From: Hofstenia miamia
Lineage: Eukaryota > Xenacoelomorpha > Acoela
Direction of reading: 5' to 3'
DNA: 64,000 bases
Assembly: GCA_004352715.1 (NCBI GenBank)
Contig: SCFE01000115.1
Coordinates: 1,232,025-1,296,024, forward strand
Shown here piece by piece: positions 22,201-32,654 of the stretch. The notes beneath the pieces are model-generated. The model was not told the DNA's origin, ran no database searches, and worked only from the letters and a program-made list of their open reading frames with translations. Position 1 is the first letter of the stretch; the number at the start of each line of letters is the position of its first letter. The position numbers were made by a program, and so were the translations under genes.

Positions 22201-24169
22201 CCTATCAAAACAATAAAAATGTATAAAATATGTATAATATTTAAATTTGAATATTGTTTTCACATAATACAATCCACAAAAAGTATTTGCTGTTGTGTTG
22301 TAAACATCGAAAGTCTTTCGGTGGATTTAAGGAAATTTATTACTTGCGCACAGCTGGAATTAATTATTTAAAATAGTTAGAACCTTTATGATTAACAATT
22401 AATAGAAATGATAATTAAATGAGCAAGCGCATACAACTATTATTGCGATTATGATTCGTTACTGTAAATTCACTAAATTAAATCACCCAACTGTGTGCTA
22501 CAAAAGGTAGCATTATATTCTGTAAATATAAAATAGAGTAAGGGTAAATGTAGGGAATACAAACCCAGAAGAAATTTGTGCGATAATTTTTTATGAAAAA
22601 TGCTGAAATTTAAATTTATTTTTGTGGTGGCCAAAAAATCATGTTTATGACCACTCCTGTATCTTTCTATATGATGTTTTTATCAGAACTATGCGCTATG
22701 GCTTAGGCTTAAATCTAAGACACTTTCTAATCACTGTCTGCTAAGCTCAGTATCTGAGAATGATTTCAAATATCCTCTATTGTTCGCAACCATCTCAATC
22801 TCTAGGTCACTACCTTAATCACTATAAAGTTAGAATCTGGGTCGAAAAATTGGTTTAATTTGCTTTGATCTCAAAGTTGAGGCTCATTTTCACTCTGAGT
22901 CACCATGGAGCAAGTAATACATATCTGTTGTAAAACCCACAAAATAAATGTAAGAGAATCTCGACTGCACCCAATGAACAATAGCTGAATTATATTCCGC
23001 ATTCTACTATAAGCGTGTTTATTAAATATTTATTTGGAGAAAACAGTTTGACCACTCGTTTTGTGTTCATTTCTACATTGCGGACAGAGTCCTTGCACTT
23101 CTACTTAACATGCTTTGAATTTGTATATATTTAGGAAATTATTCTAATGTTTAAAATAAAATCCTTGATGTCGATTGAATTTGAAGGATTTTTTGTATAA
23201 TATAAAGTCAAAGAAATATTACAAAGCTACCTTTTTCTTCCTCTGTATCATCAACATAAGTCCTTTGCTCTTTTGAATCCTAAATTGTGATAGAAAATTA
23301 TGCAGATTTAAACGATAATTCTGTATGTCTGCTTTCGAAAAATATCCTTAAACAAGTCAGTAAAAGACTGGAACCATAATGCATGATACAAAAATTGTAC
23401 TCATTCATGGCTTAAATAGTTATTTTCCTCATTAATCACGTAAAAATGTTTGGACATTTTTCTAAAAATCATACCAAATTTTGGACATATATGAAAATAA
23501 ATATTTAGCATAAATGATATTAAACGATGACCTTCATTTCAAAATACAATTAAATTAAAATATTTTACTATATATGTACATAATTCGTATAAAACGAAAT
23601 TTACTGTTCATATTTCCGAAATTTTTTTTTCATTTTTACTGCATCAAATCGAATATATATATTAAGACAGACAATTTGAACCGGTCTATAACAGTAGCAT
23701 GGAACAAATATTCATCTCATCAACAAAAATGTATTTGGAATTTAAATTCACACAAACTTTTGCAAAGCAAAATAAATACTGCCTATTAACTGTTTTCGGC
23801 CAACCACCATTTCCGAGACAAGTTATAAAATCAATCATGTTAACACTTAATTTTGATATTAAAATAATCATATATGACACTTACAATCATTAATCGACAT
23901 CCATGTTTATGTTTGAATGTCTTTGATGCACTTAGTATTGCCTTAGAGTATAGATAGCAATCTCTGCCACAAAGTAGGTATGCGCTACTGTTCTTATTGA
24001 TGTACTCTTCTTGGCAAATGCGTTCAGTCTTTGTTAGCAGTAAATTTGTATGCGATGGGCTAGTAATAAATACATCGTTTAGAACGTTCGAAAATCTTAA
24101 TAAACACAACTTTTTTCCTGTAATTTCAGGAAATAGAAAAATAAGTATTATAGACTTCATCCATAACAT
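11630..24169 (-). CDS. Secreted or extracellular EGF-repeat protein gene (eight exons seen, 3' end outside)
   Basis: Eight exons on the minus strand join in phase: 24169-23885, 23279-23231, 22186-22055, 21600-21484, 21345-21220, 12773-12645, 12528-12397 and 11761-11630. Exon 1 starts with a signal-peptide-like sequence and ends phase 0; exon 2 is 49 bases and ends phase 1; each later exon is a multiple of three, phase 1 to phase 1, and encodes exactly one EGF-like domain. Acceptors (TTTAG or TATAG) and donors (GTAAG, GTGAG, GTAAT) are present at each. The gene must continue left past the Gypsy insertion. Such proteins act in extracellular matrix, adhesion or signalling; the specific family is not identifiable here. 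Confidence 0.85.
12397..12528 (-). CDS. EGF-repeat gene exon 7: EGF-like domain 5
   Basis: 132 bases, phase 1-1. It begins DINEC with six cysteines and [15 protein letters not shown]. Calcium-binding type. Acceptor TTTTAG, donor GTGAGA. Confidence 0.9.
12645..12773 (-). CDS. EGF-repeat gene exon 6: EGF-like domain 4
   Basis: 129 bases, phase 1-1. It begins DYNEC with six cysteines and [15 protein letters not shown]. Calcium-binding type. Acceptor TTATAG, donor GTATCT. Confidence 0.88.
14175..14503. mobile_element. Possible small non-autonomous hAT-like element
   Basis: The segment starts CAGGCGCGGTC and ends near GTGCCCCCTG, whose reverse complement also starts CAG. Flanking bases AATACCAA (left) and GATACCAT (right) agree at six of eight positions, compatible with a decayed 8-bp target-site duplication. 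Terminal inverted similarity is short, so this is tentative. Confidence 0.35.
15250..16788. mobile_element. Non-autonomous or decayed hAT-like transposon
   Basis: Left end CAAAGTTGGAATTGGG and right end (reverse complement) CAGCGTTGGAATTCGG form terminal inverted repeats. The flanks are TTCTTCAC (15242-15249) and TTCTTCAA (16789-16796), an 8-bp target-site duplication with one mismatch, as hAT elements make. Subterminal GGGCCGGGCTTGGGCCTAA motifs occur in inverse orientation at both ends. The interior has no recognisable transposase; the ORF at 15911-16198 (minus) is not assignable. Confidence 0.8.
17285..17466. repeat. ACTTTACTTTA / GGCAGTGTACGAGG repeat cluster
   Basis: The words TAAAGTAAAGTAA and GCAGTGTACAAGGTCTTAA occur repeatedly and in both orientations here, and related copies lie at 17985-18015 and 20998-21030. 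They may be terminal or subterminal repeats of a transposon that framed 17285-21030. No full element could be defined. Confidence 0.4.
18098..19252. repeat. Direct duplication of about 536 bases around a single N
   Basis: 18098-18636 is repeated from 18717 (to 19252), starting TTGACTGGTAATTTG, with the second copy beginning immediately after the N at 18716. Both end in a (TA)n run. The identity and placement point to two overlapping contigs joined without merging, or to two haplotypes that differ after the microsatellite. Confidence 0.8.
19254..19700. repeat. Dispersed non-coding repeat, copy 1
   Basis: This segment shares blocks with 41690-42180 (TTGCCATGCATTTG-like, AGGCATGATTTCACC-like, TGAGGGGACAA) and with 40800-41170. 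It has no ORF. It looks like a diverged dispersed repeat of unknown class. Confidence 0.5.
20301..20840 (+). pseudogene. hAT-family transposase relic (C-terminal part)
   Basis: Two overlapping frames contain [13 protein letters not shown], the conserved segment of hAT transposases, and further on [17 protein letters not shown], the start of the hAT C-terminal dimerisation domain. The frame then breaks near NVSFE; KNRCGLS continues in a mutated form. No zinc finger or N-terminal half is found. Ends resembling hAT termini (CAGTGTATGATGAGCAG at 18001; reverse of CAGTTTATCATTAG at 20984) might bound it, but no target-site duplication was found. Confidence 0.8.
21220..21345 (-). CDS. EGF-repeat gene exon 5: EGF-like domain 3
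   Basis: 126 bases, phase 1-1. It begins DINEC and has six cysteines, with [15 protein letters not shown], the classical calcium-binding EGF core (D-I-N-E, Asn then GSF). Donor GTAAGA. The next exon is 8.4 kb away. Confidence 0.9.
21484..21600 (-). CDS. EGF-repeat gene exon 4: EGF-like domain 2
   Basis: 117 bases, phase 1-1. It begins DTNEC and has six cysteines, with [15 protein letters not shown] and GFLGNGYLC. The shape is a compact calcium-binding EGF (DxNEC start, aromatic at GSYNC). Donor GTAATA. Confidence 0.87.
21601..23230. other. Introns and inter-exon sequence of the EGF gene
   Basis: Apart from exon 3 (22055-22186), I see no repeats or other coding evidence. ORFs 22126-22371 (plus) and similar are antisense shadows of EGF exons. 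Confidence 0.5.
22055..22186 (-). CDS. EGF-repeat gene exon 3: EGF-like domain 1
   Basis: 132 bases, phase 1-1. The domain has six cysteines with a calcium-binding-type start (D-x-x-V-NEC), NAIC, GYSCLC and the final [10 protein letters not shown]. An extra TLK before GYSC lengthens the loop between Cys3 and Cys4. Donor GTAAAT. Confidence 0.87.
23231..23279 (-). CDS. EGF-repeat gene exon 2: short acidic linker
   Basis: This 49-base exon lies between a TTTAG acceptor and a GGTAGC donor. It encodes [16 protein letters not shown] plus one base, an acidic linker. It starts phase 0 and ends phase 1, exactly what exons 1 and 3 require. It is short, so phase and splice sites are the main support. 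Confidence 0.6.
23885..24169 (-). CDS. EGF-repeat gene exon 1: signal peptide and Cys-containing N-terminal region
   Basis: The first ATG (24167-24169) opens 95 codons; a second in-frame ATG is three codons later. MLWMKS followed by [12 protein letters not shown] looks like a signal peptide. The mature part has cysteines near residues 22, 52, 68, 72 and 91, so it is probably a small disulfide-bonded domain that I do not recognise. The donor is GTAAGT after codon 95 (phase 0). The match to the phase-0 acceptor of exon 2 supports the join. Confidence 0.7.
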
Positions 24170-24229
24170 TCTATTAGAAAAACCTGAAAGAAATTATAAA
24201 AATGGAAACACTAATTAATTAATGACTAC

Positions 24230-25195
24230 AACACCTGCACAAAACAGATATTTAAAAAACCATAACTTCGAGTCAGTAGGATTTCCAAACTGAGATAAAT
24301 ATTAGTGAAACAAACATACAAATTTGAGCTATTCATCAGAAAATAGAAAATGTAAAGGTTTATAAATGTGAATTTTCAAAATGTTGTGATTTTATTATAT
24401 TTTGAAAAATATAAAAAGCATCACACTTACAATGGAAAAAGAAATATAATTTGCTAAGTGATACCATTTGAATCATTAAAGGAATTTTGCATCCGCAGTA
24501 TACACCAAAAAAACACAGGCTTTTGCAGTACAATCACTTCCTAATTCCTTTAAAATTGAAAGACAAAGTGTTTTTTGTGCAAGAGTTATAAAAATTTTAA
24601 CGAATTATGAATTGGTTACATGAAAGATATCCATCAAAGCAATAAGTTCAAAGAAATAACATCTCACTGGAAATTGTGTATATATCTCCATTGTTATGCC
24701 ATAAGATAAATATACATGCAGACATTTTTTTGCTTCCCAATGGCATACAAATTTTGAGCTTCAACTCCCCCTCAGGTATTCTTAATTCGGTTGTGTTCAT
24801 TTAAGTTCCCTGAACGTCTTAGAAACTGAAAATTTTGATATTGTATTATTGATATTTAACTCAATTCTTTTAAAATCATGATAATTTATTCAATGTTAAA
24901 CGTGATGTGATTTTCTATTGTCAATCACTACAATTCGTAGATATTTATTAACAAAGAAGTAATTAAAAAATATAGTAAAAAAAGTGATTCGGAATAAATA
25001 AGTTCTATAGCTTCCTAAAGAACTAAATATTCAATTTATTTTTCCAAAAGATGAATGCTAAATGTAAACCCTTGATATTTAAAATTGTGAGAAAATATTT
25101 CGATCCATCTTCATCGTTTTTCTCATATTTGATCAAAATATGGAATATAGATACAAAAATACAAAATAATAAGTATAATCAATATGTGCATTGCA
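24230..25195. other. Upstream region of the EGF gene, nothing recognised
   Basis: AT-rich sequence without ORFs, repeats or clear promoter motifs that I can support. It should contain the promoter of the EGF gene. Confidence 0.4.
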
Positions 25196-25199
25196 GAGT

Positions 25200-26430
25200 G
25201 TTTTTATCCAAGTGTCTTTAAGCTCTGTTATTTCTCCACTTCCAAAATCTCAAAGGTTACAACTTTAGATCAACTGAGACCGACTATTACTCCAATATTA
25301 TCTAGAATCTTGAAAGTTTACTGCTCGAAAAATGGATTAGCAAAACTATAACAAGTATATTAGTAAAAATCAATTCGGATTTTGAAAGAAATCATTGACA
25401 AGCTATGCTTTACTCTGTATTTTGTGAAATCTGCAAGAAATTTGAAAAAAATGAGTGTGATTATATTCGAATATTCTCATTGGATCTTAGCAAGGCTTTC
25501 GATAAAGTCCCTCACTGTCTGATTTCACAACTAATGAAGCTTAAGCCAGAAATTAGTCCATTCATTTACAAATCTGGTGAGATAATTTCTCATCAGTAGA
25601 CAGCAGTTGGTATCTATACAGGGGTGTCATTCTTCCATTTGTGAAAGTAATAGTAGTGTCTCACGAGGAACAGTTTTGGGTCCTCTCTGTTTCAATTTGG
25701 CATATGACGACTTACAATTAAATGGTCCTTATCTAGATTTTGTCAAGTTTGCTAACGATATGCACCTCTTAGTAGCAGAAAAAAACTCTGTTGAAGGAGC
25801 AGAAGAAGCCATTTCAACCCTGATAAATTGGTGCAACACACACAATTTTATCCTGAATAAATCCAAAAGTAAGGAATTCAGGATAAAAAGTTAAAAAATC
25901 TTCAACTATTCATTCCTCCAGTAAATGACATTGAACATGTTAATAAATTAAAGGTGCTGGGTATTCAATTTACTGAGACTTTATATTTTACTCCCCATAT
26001 TAAGAATAGCGTAAAGAAAGCATTCAGCCAATTAGTTTTGTTGCTAAAGGTCAAACATATGAACTATACATGAATTGACTATGATATTCAAACAGTTGGT
26101 TGAGATAATTCTTTATTGTGAAATTCAAGTTTAGGGTGGTTCCCCCAACAATCTTCTTGTGAAAATTGATTCAATGTTCCGAAGATCTCAATAACAGGTA
26201 ACTATTAAGTGTGTAGTTAAAGTTGAAGCTGACAAATTTTATAAAGCAATTTCGGAATGTTCAGATCACATTCTCTGTGATATTCGTCCTTCTAGGACAA
26301 TATATAGTCAGAATTTAAGAACCCGACCCCCACTGGACAATATCAAAATATGGAGAAATATTTAGTGAAGATTTCCTGATAGAAATCTCCGATCCTTTCA
26401 TCATTTTAAATTTGTTTTATTTATACTATA
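25200..26430 (+). pseudogene. Non-LTR retrotransposon (CR1/Jockey-like) reverse transcriptase relic
   Basis: Broken plus-strand frames show LRPTITPILSRIL, NQFGF (followed by a stop), FSLDLSKAFDKVPH (first catalytic Asp), SRGTVLGPLCFNL, then FANDMHLL in place of the F/YADD box, NWCNTHNFILN and KLKVLGIQF, in the order of a LINE reverse transcriptase. The second Asp pair is reduced (AND). No endonuclease part is seen, so it is 5' truncated. It resembles the relic at 44950-47600. Confidence 0.88.
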
Positions 26431-26499
26431 AATCAGTTGTAATTTACTGATTTGATTAAATACTATTATTATTGTAATTATTATAATATTTTCATTTCT

Positions 26500-29400
26500 T
26501 CTCACAACTTCATGCTGGCATCCCTCTCAGCTCGGGGAACTCACTAGTTCCCAGGGATTCTGAGAGATTTCCTCAGGACTCTAGCTGTTAATAACAATGC
26601 TGCCTTCTATGCTACTGCTCCTCCCCACTTTGGTACTCCCAACTCCTCCAAGTATCTCTTATGCTTCTTACTCACTGCTCCTACAACTACCGGAACTACT
26701 TTAACCCTCTTCAATTTTCACAGCATTTCTATTTCCTCTGCCAACTCTCTGTACTTGTTGCTCTATTCTCTGTCACACATTTCTGTGTTCCTCCAGTATT
26801 CTCCATGCATTGCCTTCTGCCTATACCTTGTTTGTCTCTCTGATTCCATCCTACACTGGTATACCTTCTTTCCTTCACTCTTAGTTCTTATCTTCCTTAG
26901 CCCCTTAGTGACCTCTAGTAGGGATCCTCTAGATTGCTCTTCTACATATTCCTTTAGCTCTAGTGCTTCTGCTTCTACAGTTTCCTCCACACTTAGTATG
27001 CCCTTTTTCTTCTTTATGCCTTGCCATGTACAGCCTAGCTACATCTCCATTCCTTGCCATGTACAGCCTAGCTACATCTCCATTTAAGTTCAATGCTCTC
27101 TCTGCTGCTAGTATCTTCCTTGTCTCCCTGTCTAATTCTCTCAGTTCATTCTTGTTCCATCTAACTATTCCTGCCGAATATCTCAACACTGGTATCGCCC
27201 ACGTATTAATTGCCTTTAATGCTGTTCTGCCCATTCAATGCTGACTTCTGTAGTACCTTCCTTACTCTCCTCTTGTATTCTTTTCTTAACCTCGTCCTCA
27301 TTTCCTCATGATCTGTTCTATNCTCTTCTACATATTCCTTTAGTCCTAGTACTTTTGCTTCCACAGTTTCCTCCACACTTAGCAGCCCTTTCCCTCCCTT
27401 ATGCTTTGCCATGTACAGCCTATCTACATCTCCATTTAAGTTGAATGCTCTCTCTGCTGCTAGTATCTTCATTGTCTCTCTGTCTAATTCCCTCAGTTCA
27501 TTTTTGTTCCACCTAACTATTCCTGCGGAATGTCTCAACACTGGTATCGCCCACGTATTAAGTGCCTTTAATGCTGTTCTGCCCATTCAATGCTGACATC
27601 TGTAGTACCTTCCTTACTCTCCTCTTGTATTCTTTTCTTAACCTCGTCCTAATTTCCTCATGATCTGTTCTATCTTTCTGTATCACACCTAAGTACTTGT
27701 ATCCCTCTTTGACTTACTCAAACTTATCCCCACTCCTCGTCCTCAAACTATCTCCATCTATGCACTTGCCTCTGGTCATTGTCACTNTCGCCCACGTATT
27801 AATTGCCTTTAATGCTGTTCTGCCCATTCAATGCTGACTTCTGTAGTACCTTCCTTACTCTCCTCTTGTATTCTTTTCTTAACCTCGTCCTCATTTCCTC
27901 ATGATCTGTTCTATTTTTCTGTATCACACCTAAGTACTTGTATCCCTCTTTGACTTACTCAAACTTATCCCCACTCCTCGTCCTCAAACTATCTCCATCT
28001 ATGCACTTGCCTCTGGTCATTGTCACTGTCGCACACTTTCCTAATCCAAATTCCAACCCAGAATCTCTGCTTACCTTCTCCAACGTCTCCACTTGTTTCT
28101 GCAACATCTTCCTTGAACTAGCATATATCTTCAGGTCGTCCATGTACCACAGGTGACTCACTGCTCTACAATTCTTCTCCCACTTATACCCTATACCTGT
28201 CTCCTTTAACTTTTCTGTGATGGGGATTAAGCTAACTACAAACAGTAGTGGTGCTAAGCTGTCTCCCTGGAATATGTCTCGCCTAAACCTCAACCTGTGT
28301 CCGTCTATCTCAGTCTGCCACTTCCCCATCTCCATCTCTAGAAACTCAACCCAATCTTGGCATCGTCACGTCTTTGTCCTACATCCCTTCTGCTCCTCTG
28401 GTATCAACCTGTTCTGTTCTGAGTAACATGCCAGCCTACTTGAAATCACAGAAGTTAGCAATTTCCAAGTTGTTGGCAGACATGTTATTGGTCTTTCTTT
28501 GGGTCCTTCTCACTACCATCCACTCTAGACACCCACTCACCACACACTCCTCCAATGCTACTGCAAGTCTCTCATGAACACTTGTGAACTTCTTCAGCCA
28601 ATACCCATGCACTTAATCTCTGCCTGGCGCCTTCCAGTTCTTCATCTTTTTTAGAGCCTCCTTCAGCTTTGCAGTTGTGATTACTTCTTCTTCTTGCCTA
28701 AATTCCTTCTGCATCTGCACACTCTCTATCTCTGGTCCTGCACTTCCATATATATTCTCCCAGAACCTTACTGCGTCCTTGTCTGATTTAGCTGTAGCAT
28801 TTTCTCTTGAATCTAGTTCTTAAAATCTTCCTTCTTGGGTCTCAAACTTCATATTGCCCTGTCTCTCTTATCTTCTTGTCGTCTTTTCTTCTTCATGTCC
28901 ATGCCTACATTCTTTAGCACTTCCCATGCGCCTGCATACACTAAGCTATTTACTTCTGTGACACTCCTAGTATCTATCCTCTCCAACACTTTATTGACTT
29001 TTGCTGCTTCAGTTTCTGCGCCCACTGATTTTGCTGCTTCCGCCACTTCTGTCACAACGTCTATCACTTCAGCTTCCCTTTGCTTAGCACTGTTCAACTC
29101 TCTTTTCCCCCTTACTTTCATCCAAATGCAAACTTTCGCACTTGCCCTGCAAGCCTCTGCTTCACTACCCTTCTTTGGGTCCTTCTGTATCAGAAATGTC
29201 CTTCCCACTACCATCCACTCTGGACACCCACTCACCACGCACTCCTCCAATGCTTCTGCTAGTCTCTCATGAACACTTGTGAACTTCTTCAGCCAATACC
29301 CATGTACCTCATCTCTGCCTGGCGCCTTCCAATTCTTCATCTTCTTTAGAGCATTCTTCAGCTTTGCAGTTGTGATTACTTCTTTTTCTTGTCTGAACTA

Positions 29401-29964
29401 CTTCTGCATCTGCTCACTCTCTATCTCTGGTCCCTCACTTCCCCATATATTCTCCCAAAACTTTACTTCATCCTCGCCTGCTCTAGCTGTAGCCTTTTCT
29501 CCTGCATCTAGTTCTTTGTAGAATTGTCCTTCTTGGCCACAAACTTCATGTTGTCTCTTGCTTGTTTTGCTCATGCCCTATATTTTCTTAGTTTCTCAGC
29601 TTCTTCAACTAATCTCTGCTTGCTTTTCTTAACTCCTCTTGGAACTGGCAACCTAGTTTTCTCACCTATTTCAGTTTCTGCGTCCACTGGTTCTGCTGCT
29701 TCCGCCACTTCTGCCTCAATGTCTATCACTTCATCTTCCCTTTGCTTAGCCTGTTCAACTCTCTTTTTCCCTTTACTCTCATCCAACTGTAACTTTCGCA
29801 CTTGTCCTGCAAGACTCTGCTCTGTAACTTCTAATCCCGTTCCTCTCTTCCTCCATTCTTCCAACATTCTCTTCCTGTAACACCTCTCACCTGGCCTGCT
29901 TCTTCTGTAACACTCCAGTGCTGTTCTGTTCTGCTCATCTGTCCATTTATGCCGTCTTCCATTG
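26500..29964 (-). pseudogene. R2/R4 (Dong)-like non-LTR retrotransposon with duplicated segments
   Basis: Reading the minus strand: an N-terminal Myb-like motif (RRHKWTDEQNR, near 29940), a Lys/Glu-rich linker, the reverse transcriptase start (NWKAPGRDEVHGYWLKKF, 28849-29340), RDIFQGDSLAPLLF and YMDD (27955-28335), then a long conserved C-terminal part (WAIPVLRYSAGIVRWNKNE, LNLNGDV, 26929-27586) and the tail (ALLLTARVLRKSLRI). This layout is that of elements with a C-terminal restriction-like endonuclease, but I did not verify the nuclease motif. The linker/RT start occurs twice (28500-29170 and 29170-29870), and the C-terminal part is repeated around Ns at 27322 and 27787. Frames are broken. 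Confidence 0.82.
27191..28032. repeat. Repeated R4-like segments around single Ns
   Basis: The stretch beginning TCGCCCACGTATTAA occurs at about 27193, 27548 and 27788; the last starts directly after the N at 27787, and its 240 bases almost repeat 27548-27786. A diverged copy also follows the N at 27322. Contig overlap that was not merged is the simplest explanation for the 27787 copy. Confidence 0.7.
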
Positions 29965-29965
29965 G

Positions 29966-32650
29966 ACTATTATGACATTTTCATAAAAAATCGATGAGGT
30001 AAAGGTGGCGGGGTCATGATTTTAGCTCACAAATATTTAAATCCGTTACCTAAATTAGAATATGAATTAAAACACAATATATTTGAATCACTCTGGATAG
30101 AAATTACATCATTTGAAAATAAATGCCATAAAGAACTGATTTATATCACATAAAATCCCAATAAGAATTATCATATTGACTATTTAAAATTTAGGCAAAT
30201 GAAATGTTCGAAATAAGTGATCTCTACTATTCTATAAATATATTTAGTGACTTTAATATAAATTATTTTAATAATCTTGAAGAAAAAAATCGTTAAAACA
30301 ATTTTGCGCAACATACGATTTTCATTGTGAAAATACTGACTGTCCTACATGACATAAAAATTTAATTGATTACTTCCTAACAAATTCTGAATTAGTTTTT
30401 TTTGCACATATAAATAATATAACTACCAAAGTCAGTTAAATTTAAAATAATTTATGCAAGAGATTATCAAATTATTCAGACGAAATAATGGAAACACTTT
30501 TAAAAAACATATCGTTCAACTATATATATACACATTGAAATCTGGATCTAAAGCGCGGAAGTTTGCTTTTTCAAATGCCGACGATAGTGACATACATGAA
30601 CTAGTAAGTATTAATAGAAAATTGTTTGATCTCGCTCAAACAGAACCGTCAACAACTAACTGGACCAATTACGAAAAATCAAAGAGGATTATTAAACAAT
30701 TAAGAAATAAAAAATCTGCCTTAAAACAAAAAAGGTTCTTCAATAAACTAAATATTACAAACGAAAAATGTCGATAATTCATAAAAATTTTGGAAAAAGA
30801 AAGGAATTTCAACTGATATTAATGAACTAAGTATTGATAACCAAACTACAACAGAAAAAACAAGAATAATAGACCACCTAAATACAACATTTAAGGAACT
30901 TTGCAATTTCAATTTTCCCCAATATAAGAGAAAGAAAAACATTAATAAATTCCAGGAAAAACATACTTTTCTTTTAGACTCATAAATGCAAATGAACTAG
31001 AAACCACAACAAAAAATTTAGAAACAAATAAATCAACGGCATACTATATCTTCTAATCTTATTATTAAACGTCATTTACATATCTTTAGTGAACATCTAC
31101 TATTTGCATTGAACCAATGCATTATTGATAATGAATTCCCGGATATATTTAAGAAATCTGACATAAGCCCTATATATAAAAAAGGCGATCCTCTAAATGC
31201 AGAAATTACAGGCCCATTTGCATTGGCCATCCCTTTAGTAAACTATTTAAAAATTATTAAATAATCAAATAAATGTACATTTGATATCTGAAAATATTCT
31301 TTCAAACAAACAATTTGGTTTTCGTAATGGTTATATCACTCCAGATGCAATTTTATCAACATCAGAACAAATAAAATCTAATAACCCTAAACAAATGTAG
31401 TTGTGTTGCACTCCTTGATTTGAGCAAAGCTTTTAACTCAATGAATTTTGACATATTAAAGGACAAATTAATATATTATAACTTTGATAACAAATCTGTG
31501 AACTTAGTAATGACTTTCCTTAAAAATCGACAGCAAAGAGTTATACTTAATGGTAAAAAATCAAAATATATTATGACGGGCCGTGGGGTTCCACAAGGCT
31601 CAGCTCTCGGACTTATTATATTTGAAATCTATGTTAATGACATAACTCAACAGGTAAAAAACAGTAAAATTTATCAATATGCAGATGATATCTGTCTTAT
31701 AAGTACTGATATAAGTGCATTTAATGCAACCAAAAATCTCTAATATGACATAGAAAATTTAACAAAATATTTCTCAAATAATCAATTGAAAGTAAATATT
31801 GAAAAAACACAATTTATAATATTCTCCCCTAAAACAAACAGAAATTTCACAAAAAACATAGAACTTCAATTAAATAATATACCAATAAAGCAAAGCGAAT
31901 CTATTAACTATTTAGGTGTGGAAATGGACAATGATTTAAATTTCGAACAATTCTTCATGGCTAAAATTAAAAAAATGTCTTCTGGAGTTAGGTATCTTTA
32001 TTATCTCAGAAATATTTCAAATATGTACCACAAACAAATAATAAATGCCCTCTGCCTTTCACACTTTCAATATTGCTCATTCCTCTTTACAAATATTAAT
32101 TCAAAACATCGCATCCTCCTGTCTAAAACGTTTAATTTGTCCCTTAAAATACTCAATTTTGCACAAAAAACATGACAATGCATCCGATTACCGATTAAAA
32201 TACAAAATACTATCTGCTTATTATCAAATTCAAATGCATATGTTATCAATATTATTTAAATTCAAATTTATGGTCAAGCCGCAATTTCGTTTTTAATACA
32301 GTATATTAAATTAAATGAACGGTTTTAAACATTTTTATGCTTGGATAAATATTTTAAAAGCCTTCATCACACAGCAACTAAATTATCGAATAACTTAAAC
32401 ACAGAAATTAAATTTGAAAAAATTGCAAGAAATTCAGAAAGAAATTGCGAATATTCCTCTTTAATAGAAAATGCCTACTTAATGACAATAATACACTACA
32501 TTCATTTGAAAATTTTGTATAAAGTTCACACACAAAGACACATTTTATATTATATATATTTACTATATTTGTAAATAGTTTTTGTAGTTTTGTAGTTTAT
32601 AGTTTTTTTTACCTTTTTTTGTAGCAATAAATTGCTTTGAATCTTATTAA
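29966..32650 (+). pseudogene. LINE copy A (CR1/L2-like), 5' truncated
   Basis: The piece begins within the endonuclease (GKGG region, 29990) and runs through reverse transcriptase: LLDLSKAFNSMNFDIL, GRGVPQGSALG, YQYADDICL (31420-31743), then INYLGVEMDNDLNFEQ (31786-32175) and a 3' end GCAATAAATTGCTTTGAATC. It is nearly identical to copy B (58080-60780) and shares its stops (for example the TAA after ATKNL) and frameshifts. It is inserted at or just beyond the 5' end of the R4-like element. Confidence 0.9.
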
Positions 32651-32654
32651 TAAT

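Noticed and set aside
30454-32175. Reassigned stop codons as an explanation for shared TAA stops in LINEs A and B
   Set aside because: Frameshifts are also shared, and the EGF exons show no in-frame stops.
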